From Nitrosomonas sp. (lineage in GTDB: Bacteria; Pseudomonadota; Gammaproteobacteria; Burkholderiales; Nitrosomonadaceae): a DNA stretch of 52,836 nucleotides. The stretch is taken from contig JAGNZK010000015.1 of assembly GCA_017984435.1 (NCBI GenBank), positions 1 through 52,836 of the forward strand, in the 5' to 3' direction. The notes below the pieces were generated by a model. The model was not told where the DNA came from, ran no database searches, and worked only from the letters and a program-made list of their open reading frames with translations. Made by a program: the position numbers and the translations under genes. Positions 46,176 to 52,836 of this stretch are shown piece by piece; position 1 is the stretch's first letter, and every line of letters begins with the position of its first letter.

Positions 46176-47051
46176 ATGTCCATCCTGATTAATCGCAACA
46201 GTCGTGTCATGACGCAGGGTATTACCGGTAAAACCGGGCAATTTCATACCCGTATGTGTCGTCAATATGCGAATGGTAAGGCTTGCTTTGTTGCAGGCGT
46301 TAATCCACGCAAACCCGGAGAGAGTTTCGAGGGCATTCCGGTCTATGCGTCGGTCAAGGAAGCCAAACAACAAACCGGCGCCAATGTTTCGGTTATTTAT
46401 GTGCCGCCACCTTTTGCTGCCGCGGCCATTGATGAAGCGGTCGAAGCCGAGCTGGATTTGGTGATTTGCATTACCGAAGGTATTCCAGTGCGCGATATGA
46501 TTCGCACTCGCTACAAAATGCAGGGCAGGAAAATCCGCTTGATCGGCCCGAATTGTCCTGGAATTATCACGCCGGATGAAATCAAGATCGGCATCATGCC
46601 GGGATACATCCATAAAAAAGGCCGCATCGGGGTGGTCTCACGTTCCGGTACATTGACCTACGAGGCCGTGGCGCAATTGATGGCGCTTGGATTGGGACAG
46701 TCCACCTGCATCGGCATCGGGGGTGATCCGGTCAATGGACTGAAGCATCTCGATGTCATGCAATTATTCAATGATGATGATGAAACCGATGCGGTACTGA
46801 TGGTGGGAGAGATCGGCGGTACCGATGAAGAGGACTGCGCGCGTTGGATAAAAGATAATATGCAAAAACCGGTAGTCGGGTTTATTGCCGGCGTGACAGC
46901 GCCGCCCGGTAAGCGCATGGGGCATGCTGGTGCGATTATTTCCGGTGGTAAGGGAACGGCACAGGAGAAACTGGAAGTGATGGAATCATGCGGTATCAAA
47001 GTCACGCGCAATCCGGCTGAAATGGGTAAGTTATTGAAATCGGTTTTATAG
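46176..47051 (+). CDS. sucD: Succinyl-CoA synthetase alpha subunit
   Basis: 291 residues with GAAGGAG upstream. The Rossmann CoA-binding part has [13 protein letters not shown] and [10 protein letters not shown]. The phosphohistidine loop is [14 protein letters not shown], with the catalytic His. Normal length and intact. It works as a complex with the upstream SucC. Confidence 0.95.
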   Translation: MSILINRNSRVMTQGITGKTGQFHTRMCRQYANGKACFVAGVNPRKPGESFEGIPVYASVKEAKQQTGANVSVIYVPPPFAAAAIDEAVEAELDLVICITEGIPVRDMIRTRYKMQGRKIRLIGPNCPGIITPDEIKIGIMPGYIHKKGRIGVVSRSGTLTYEAVAQLMALGLGQSTCIGIGGDPVNGLKHLDVMQLFNDDDETDAVLMVGEIGGTDEEDCARWIKDNMQKPVVGFIAGVTAPPGKRMGHAGAIISGGKGTAQEKLEVMESCGIKVTRNPAEMGKLLKSVL

Positions 47052-47085
47052 CTTAGTTTTTTGGTAATTTTTGAAGGTATCGAAC

Positions 47086-47394
47086 ATGCGTTATCGTTTG
47101 TCGTTTTTTATCGTTCTTGTTGTGTTAATCGTTTCCGCTTGTAGCGCAGTACCCACAAAACAGCCGCTTCCCGCCAAAAAACCGGAGCGCCAGACGGGTC
47201 CGTTGCCTGAAAGTGCAAAACCGAAATACAATCTGACCGGTTATCCGGTGAGCACGCAGCAAGGCTATATTGATGGTTGTGAAACCGCTAAAAGGACGAG
47301 TTGGGCCTTCAAAGACCTAAATCGCTATGATAAAGACGGGCAATATCAAATGGGATGGGATGACGGGTTTGCGATGTGCCAGATGAAGAAATAA
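47086..47394 (+). CDS. Small lipoprotein (102 aa)
   Basis: I chose the ATG at 47086, eight bases after GAAGG. The signal MRYRLSFFIVLVVLIVSAC ends in a lipobox (VSAC). A Pro/Lys-rich linker leads to a compact domain with two Cys (DGCETAKRTS, FAMCQMKK) and aromatic residues (GWDDGF). The family is not recognised. It follows sucD by 34 bases and precedes dacB by 25, all on the plus strand, so it may be co-transcribed. Confidence 0.7.
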   Translation: MRYRLSFFIVLVVLIVSACSAVPTKQPLPAKKPERQTGPLPESAKPKYNLTGYPVSTQQGYIDGCETAKRTSWAFKDLNRYDKDGQYQMGWDDGFAMCQMKK

Positions 47395-47419
47395 TAGTCT
47401 GCGGAGTTATTCTATAAAA

Positions 47420-48868
47420 ATGTCCGGGATTTATCGGTATCTTGGTTCGTTAATTCTGCCAATAGTGCTCGTACTATCGATGCCGGTATTTGCTGGTGAA
47501 TTACCGATTATAGTCAAACAAAAACTGCAACAATCGGCAATTCCGCAAACGGCGATTGGTGTGTATGTGCATGAGATCGGTGCAAGTAAGCCGATAATCG
47601 CTGTCAATGCGGATTCCGCTATGAATCCTGCATCGGTGATGAAGTTGCTGACAACCTATGCCGGGCTGGAATTACTGGGGCCAGCCTATACCTGGCCGAC
47701 TATGCTGTATGCCAATGGCACAATGACTGATGGTGTTTTACACGGCGATCTGGTGATCAAAGGTTATGGCGATCCCAAACTGGATTTGGAAAATTTCTGG
47801 TTGTTGTTGCATCGTTTGCGTCAAACCGGATTGCATGAGATCAAAGGCAACCTGATCCTCGACCCTACGCATTATGATATTCCCAATGATGATCCGGGAG
47901 AGTTTGATGGACAGCCTTACCGTACCTACAACACTCTGCCGGAAGCTTTGCTGGTTAACTATCGTACATCCACCATCCATTTTTTTCCTCAACCTGAGAA
48001 AAATTCAGTACGGGTCGTGGTTGATCCGCTACCGGATTCCTTGCACATACAGAATCATTTAAAGCTTACGCAAGGTGCATGCGGCGATTGGCGCAATTTG
48101 TTAACGATTGAGACGATTGTCGACGCAGAAAACAGGAACCATTTTACCGTTGTCCTAAACGGCAGTTTTTCCAGGCAGTGCGGAAAGCAATCCTACATGT
48201 TGAGCCTGCAGGACAGCGCAATTTATACGCGCGAGCTGTTCAAGCGCTTATGGGCACAGCACGGTGGTTTGTTGCATGGCGATGTGGTGGTGAGGCAGAT
48301 GCCACAAAGTTTGACACCGTTGGAAATTTATCAATCTCCACCATTGGCAGATATTCTTCGTGGTATCAATAAGTTCAGTAATAATATCGCAGCGCGTCAA
48401 CTATATTTAACATTAGGTACCGGTGATGCGGTTATCAAAAATTCTCCGGCGACATTGGCCAAGTCCGATGCAGCAATCCAACAATGGTTAGCAGCCAAAC
48501 AACTGAATTTCCCCGAATTGGTAGTGGAAAACGGCTCCGGATTATCGCGCAAGGAACAGATCAGCGCGCGGCACATGGGACAATTGTTATTGGCAGCTTT
48601 TAACAGCCCAGTGATGCCGGAGTTTATGTCGTCGTTGCCGATTGCCGCCGTGGATGGAACTTTGAAAAATCGTTTTGCCGACACGCCAGTCAAAGGGTTG
48701 GCGCACATGAAAACCGGTGCTTTGAATAATGTGCGCGCATTGGCAGGCTATTTGCTGGATAAAATGGGGCGACGCGTTGTGGTGGTTTTTTTTGTTAATC
48801 ACGACCAGGCCGGGCAATCCCGGATTGCCATGGATACACTGGTTCAATGGGTTTATAGTCGGCAATAA
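47420..48868 (+). CDS. dacB: D-alanyl-D-alanine carboxypeptidase/endopeptidase DacB (PBP4)
   Basis: 482-residue class C penicillin-binding protein that trims or cleaves peptidoglycan peptides in the periplasm. A signal peptide ends at Ala25 (MPVFAG). The active-site triad of motifs is complete: SVMK (Ser72, Lys75), SNN at about 320-322 and KTG at about 431-433. A long insert between the first two motifs is normal for this family. The start codon lies 25 bases after the lipoprotein gene. Confidence 0.93.
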   Translation: MSGIYRYLGSLILPIVLVLSMPVFAGELPIIVKQKLQQSAIPQTAIGVYVHEIGASKPIIAVNADSAMNPASVMKLLTTYAGLELLGPAYTWPTMLYANGTMTDGVLHGDLVIKGYGDPKLDLENFWLLLHRLRQTGLHEIKGNLILDPTHYDIPNDDPGEFDGQPYRTYNTLPEALLVNYRTSTIHFFPQPEKNSVRVVVDPLPDSLHIQNHLKLTQGACGDWRNLLTIETIVDAENRNHFTVVLNGSFSRQCGKQSYMLSLQDSAIYTRELFKRLWAQHGGLLHGDVVVRQMPQSLTPLEIYQSPPLADILRGINKFSNNIAARQLYLTLGTGDAVIKNSPATLAKSDAAIQQWLAAKQLNFPELVVENGSGLSRKEQISARHMGQLLLAAFNSPVMPEFMSSLPIAAVDGTLKNRFADTPVKGLAHMKTGALNNVRALAGYLLDKMGRRVVVVFFVNHDQAGQSRIAMDTLVQWVYSRQ

Positions 48869-48993
48869 TCCATTCCCATTCCACTATCAGCCCTATTGAT
48901 TCTAAGTGCCATTCGGCGTAGAGTTTCAACTCAAGGTAGATTATCTATTTTGAAATCAGGTGGTTCCCATTAACGCTAGAGGGAGTGCACAGT

Positions 48994-49575
48994 ATGATGA
49001 ATGAATATAAATCTCTTGCTGTACAGTATTTGGCTGGCACTGTACGGATCTTCCAACCGGCATCGCCTAAGCTGGTCACGTTCGATTCCCCTGCATCTGA
49101 AGTCATGACGGATTTGCGTAAGATACACGCGGCTGTCATCGCGCCCAGTATCACGATGGAGGTTGCCAATACTTATATGATGCAGCGTGGTGTACGTACA
49201 TTGTTGGTGATGAATGATGACAATTTGTTGGCGGGAATTATTACAGCAAGTGATATTCTTGGCGAAAAACCCATGCGATTTATTCAGGAAAGGGGGGTTA
49301 AGCATAATGAGATTCTGGTGGTGGATATGATGACACCGCTTGAAAAACTGGAAGCAATTCCTTTGGAAGAATTAGAACATGCTAAAGTCGGTAACATTGT
49401 GGCCAGTTTACGTGAAAGTGGTCGATTGCACGCACTAGTCATAGAACATGATTCCTGCAAAATATGCGGAATTTTCTCCTGGACTCAAATCGAGAAACAG
49501 TTGGGAACCGTTATTCCACCCAATAATGTTGCCAAGAGTTTCGCGGAAATTGAATCTACATTGATGGCGAGTTAG
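48994..49575 (+). CDS. CBS-domain pair protein
   Basis: 193 residues from the ATG at 48994, with GGGAG eight bases upstream. Two CBS motifs make one Bateman module: the first around ASEVMTDLRKI to LLAGIITASDILGEKP, the second from DMMTPLEKLEAIP to CKICGIFSWTQIEKQLG. Such stand-alone modules often bind adenosine nucleotides and regulate partner proteins; the partner is not evident. Monocistronic, closed by an intrinsic terminator. Confidence 0.85.
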   Translation: MMNEYKSLAVQYLAGTVRIFQPASPKLVTFDSPASEVMTDLRKIHAAVIAPSITMEVANTYMMQRGVRTLLVMNDDNLLAGIITASDILGEKPMRFIQERGVKHNEILVVDMMTPLEKLEAIPLEELEHAKVGNIVASLRESGRLHALVIEHDSCKICGIFSWTQIEKQLGTVIPPNNVAKSFAEIESTLMAS

Positions 49576-49584
49576 TGGGAAAAT

Positions 49585-49625
49585 AAGCCAGTTCAGAAAG
49601 TTTTTGAACTGGCTTGATTTTTTGA
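49585..49625 (+). terminator. Intrinsic terminator after the CBS gene
   Basis: Arms AAGCCAGTTCA and TGAACTGGCTT pair perfectly over 11 bases around a 9-base loop, followed by GATTTTTT. It begins ten bases after the CBS-protein stop codon. Confidence 0.9.
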
Positions 49626-49717
49626 TCAGGACTATGTGATAGCTGTCACGTCCCCAATCTGTTCAATCTCTATCAGGTTTAATTCTTCACCCTTTGAGGT
49701 AAGCTGGAAATGGAGTT

Positions 49718-50525
49718 GGCCCGGGCCAAGCCAAGCGCGAACTAGCTGAAGTCAAGATGGAGCGTGATTTGCTAAAAAAAGCAACGGCCTACTTTGCGAA
49801 GGAGTCGAGGTGAAGTACGGTCGAATGGAATCCCTGCGACAACACTATCCGGTAGCGTTGATGAGCCGCGTTTTCGAAGTTTCTGAGAGTGGCTATTACG
49901 CCTGGCGTGATCGCCCTTTATCGACGCGAGCACAAGAGAATGCCCGTCTGGAAATCGAGATTCGAGCGGCACACCAGCGCACCCGAGAGACCTTTGGTCC
50001 GGAGTTAAACTTCACTGTGACGGCACCTAACCGGGTATGGGTGAGCGACATCACTTACATTTCGACTGGCGAAGGCTGGTTGTACTTGGCTGGACTTAAG
50101 GATTTGTTCAGTGGTGAACTGGTTGGTTATGCCATGAGTGAGAGAATGACGAAAAACTTGGTCATGCAGGCCTTATTCCGAGGTGTTTCTGCCAGGCGTC
50201 CGTCCAAGGGACTGATTCTCCACTCGGATCGAGGCAGTCAATACTGCGCACAAGATTACCGGAAACTACTGAGACAGTTTGGCATGACAGCATCGATGAG
50301 CCGCAAAGGAGATTGTTGGGATAACGCTCCGATGGAAAGCTTCTGGGGAACACTCAAAAATGAACTGATTCACCATCGGCGCTACCGTACCCGAGCACAG
50401 GCAATACAGGAGATCCCGAGTACATCGAAATCTTCTACAACCGGCAACGAAAATAGGCCCGCCTCGGCTACCTGTCATCCGCTGCATTCATGCGGCAATA
50501 TTATGAAAAGCTATTCGCCGCTTAA
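49718..50525 (+). mobile_element. IS3-family element remnant (orfA tail and deleted orfB)
   Basis: The end of orfA (AKRELAEVKMERDLLKKATA to ESR, stop at 49811-49813) is followed by orfB from 49810. orfB lacks about 50 residues between QRTRETFGPE and LNFTVTAPNRVW, so the helical domain is deleted. The DDE catalytic acids remain: VSDITY, HSDRGSQY and NAPMESFWG. The C-terminus needs a two-base shift to EYIEIFYNRQRK and then carries a stop before ARLGYLSSAAFMRQYYEKLF. The element is not functional, although it could be moved in trans if its ends survive. Confidence 0.85.
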
Positions 50526-50568
50526 CCCGTTGGACTCCACTATTGCCAACTGACCTCAGTGAAATACC

Positions 50569-51486
50569 GTGGCTCACTTAAATTACTATCATTATAATTT
50601 TAAGGCGATGGGTTCGCCTTGCTCAATTCAGCTCTATGCCCGTAGTTCAAGGATGGGGAAACAGGCAGCTAAGATTGCCATGGATGATATTTATCGCCTG
50701 GAAGCAAATTATTCTCGTTATCGCGAAGATAGTTTTTTGTCAGAAATAAATCGTGTCGCAACACAAGGTGGTCACATAACTGTTGATGATGAAACCGCCG
50801 GGTTGCTCGATTATGCCGCTACTTGTTATCAACAGAGTGATGGCTTATTTGATATTACTTCCGGGATTTTGCGCCGGACTTGGAATTTCAAATCCGGCGT
50901 TATACCAACTGAGAAAGCGATTCAATTGTTGCTCGAGAAAATCGGATGGCACAAGTTAAACTGGCAACGGCCTATTTTGACCTTTACGTTGCCTGGTATG
51001 GAAATTGATTTTGGCGGTGTGGTCAAAGAATATGCGGTTGATCGTGCCGCATCCCTATGCTGGAATGCTGGGATTCACCATGGAATCATTAATCTGGGAG
51101 GAGATATTAAAATAATCGGCCCGCATGATGATGGTAGCCCTTGGCGGATAGCGATACGACATCCACGCCACCCCGATGGTGTATTAAAAACGCTATTGCT
51201 TTATTCCGGCGCTCTTGCAAGCAGTGGAGACTATGAGCGGTGCATTACGTTGAATGGTGTGCGCTATGGGCATGTACTTAATCCTAAAACCGGTTGGCCA
51301 GTTAATCATATGGCATCTGTCAGTGTGATTGGCGATTTTTGTGTTGTTGCGGGCAGCGCATCTACGATTGCTATGCTCAAGGAAGAACAAGGATCCGATT
51401 GGTTGAATGAACTTGGTCTACCGCATTTGTGGGTGAACGTATATGGGGATATGGGTGGATCCTCTGAATTTGATAATTCTATATGA
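50569..51486 (+). CDS. apbE: FAD:protein FMN transferase (ApbE family)
   Basis: 305 residues; attaches FMN covalently to Thr/Ser of flavoprotein subunits such as NqrB, NqrC and RnfG. FKAMGSPCSIQLY, SDGLFDITSG, MEIDFGGVVKEYAVDRAA, NLGGDI and YGHVLNPKTGWPV are the family blocks. The GTG at 50569 is used because an in-frame stop lies two codons before it; there is no signal peptide, although many relatives are periplasmic lipoproteins. The gene begins 44 bases after an IS3 remnant, so its original 5' end and promoter may have been lost. Confidence 0.85.
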   Translation: MAHLNYYHYNFKAMGSPCSIQLYARSSRMGKQAAKIAMDDIYRLEANYSRYREDSFLSEINRVATQGGHITVDDETAGLLDYAATCYQQSDGLFDITSGILRRTWNFKSGVIPTEKAIQLLLEKIGWHKLNWQRPILTFTLPGMEIDFGGVVKEYAVDRAASLCWNAGIHHGIINLGGDIKIIGPHDDGSPWRIAIRHPRHPDGVLKTLLLYSGALASSGDYERCITLNGVRYGHVLNPKTGWPVNHMASVSVIGDFCVVAGSASTIAMLKEEQGSDWLNELGLPHLWVNVYGDMGGSSEFDNSI

Positions 51487-51700
51487 TCCCAATTTCTGCG
51501 ATTGAATTTTGACGAAGCGAGGGCTGAACGTTCGGGTTTGGATTTTGTGGGTAACGACTAGCCTAGGGAGGACGGATAGCGCGAAAATGGTTCGGCGCGG
51601 CCAGCCGACCGGTGAAGTTCGTGAATTTTCGGAATTCAAGGCGAGCGCCCCTGGGCGAAAGCGATTCTGCCGGGATGGTGAAGCAAGAGCAGGGAACAGG
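51487..51700. other. Unassigned gap after apbE
   Basis: About 214 bases, more GC-rich than apbE and in character with the transposase fragment that follows. I see no gene. It may include the end of the IS1380-type element. Confidence 0.35.
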
Positions 51701-51932
51701 CTACGAAACCAGCGCTTGCGCCAATTGGTAGCTTTTACAACGGATATCCCGAAATAGATCGACGAACCCGGCGGCAATCTTGAGCACCAGCGCCCCGGCG
51801 TGACGTACGACCTTGCCCGGCAGATGAAACAAGCGCCAGCGTACTGTTGCCACCCGATGACGCTGCTAGTCGCTGCCCAGTACCGAATACTTGAACAAGA
51901 CGAACTGAATCGCCCCGGTATTTCCGGAAATA
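51701..51932 (-). mobile_element. IS1380-type transposase, C-terminal remnant
   Basis: On the minus strand a frame reads NTGAIQFVLFKYSVLGSD, an in-frame TAG, then QRHRVATVRWRLFHLPGKVV and RHAGALVLKIAAGFVDLF, to a stop at 51701-51703. The QxRxRxxTVRWRLF and GK-VRHA pattern is the C-terminus of IS1380-type (IS4-like) transposases. The rest is absent; the break abuts the IS3 element starting near 51940. Confidence 0.65.
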
Positions 51933-51955
51933 AAATGATTTGAGAGGAGGAAGAG

Positions 51956-52836
<881 letters not shown>

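Overview
The window looks like a chromosomal segment of a betaproteobacterium of the Nitrosomonas type (ammonia oxidiser). This is inferred from the lptD-surA-pdxA-rsmA order, a sucrose-synthesis cluster of the kind found in Nitrosomonas and methylotrophs, exosortase-A-associated genes and protein character. No amo or hao gene lies inside the window, so the genus is an inference. The core genes are moderately AT-rich. Several stretches are scarred by insertion-sequence and integrase remnants.

Layout. 1-64: 5' end of an IS5-type transposase. 175-5516 (minus): lptD-surA-pdxA-rsmA, the outer-membrane biogenesis/PLP/rRNA methylation operon. 6033-9174 (plus): a DinG/YoaA-type iron-sulfur helicase followed by two overlapping, degenerate response regulators. 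9175-11782: structured non-coding DNA, a lipoprotein and a beta-barrel protein, each preceded by a copy of a 75-bp repeat. 12050-18112 (minus): tRNA-Ser, then a tightly overlapping sucrose operon sps-spp-fructokinase-amylosucrase. 18275-25676: accessory/scar region with a broken pyruvate-oxidase-like gene, an RTX serralysin-type protease, a third 75-bp repeat with a tiny lipoprotein, two complementary halves of a tyrosine recombinase, an unknown secreted protein and an IS3 remnant. 25890-27539 (minus): tRNA-Ala/tRNA-Glu unit and gltX. 27735-36550 (plus): exosortase-A-associated acyl-CoA ligase, PLP decarboxylase and acyltransferase, then a phosphate-binding-like periplasmic protein, a porin and a membrane GGDEF/EAL protein. 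36594-40810 (minus): a four-gene MacAB-like export operon. 40942-42582: a membrane-anchored MutS-like ATPase. 42699-44715: a frameshifted membrane gene and a glycine-rich secreted protein. 44974-49575 (plus): sucCD, a lipoprotein, dacB and a CBS-domain protein. 49718-52836: IS3 remnant, apbE, an IS1380-type transposase tail and an IS3-family element running off the edge.

How the genes work together. The 12-18 kb operon gives a complete route from UDP-glucose and fructose-6-phosphate to sucrose (SPS, SPP). Amylosucrase can turn sucrose into glucan plus fructose, and fructokinase recycles the fructose. The 27-36 kb block couples genes of the exosortase/PEP-CTERM surface system to a periplasmic-binding-protein, porin and c-di-GMP enzyme trio; the link between the two sets is inferred only from co-orientation and close spacing.

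The most unusual signals are the three gap-free copies of a 75-bp repeat upstream of envelope genes, the binding-protein/porin/GGDEF-EAL trio, the membrane MutS-like protein, and the recombinase whose N- and C-terminal halves lie in swapped order about 2.6 kb apart.
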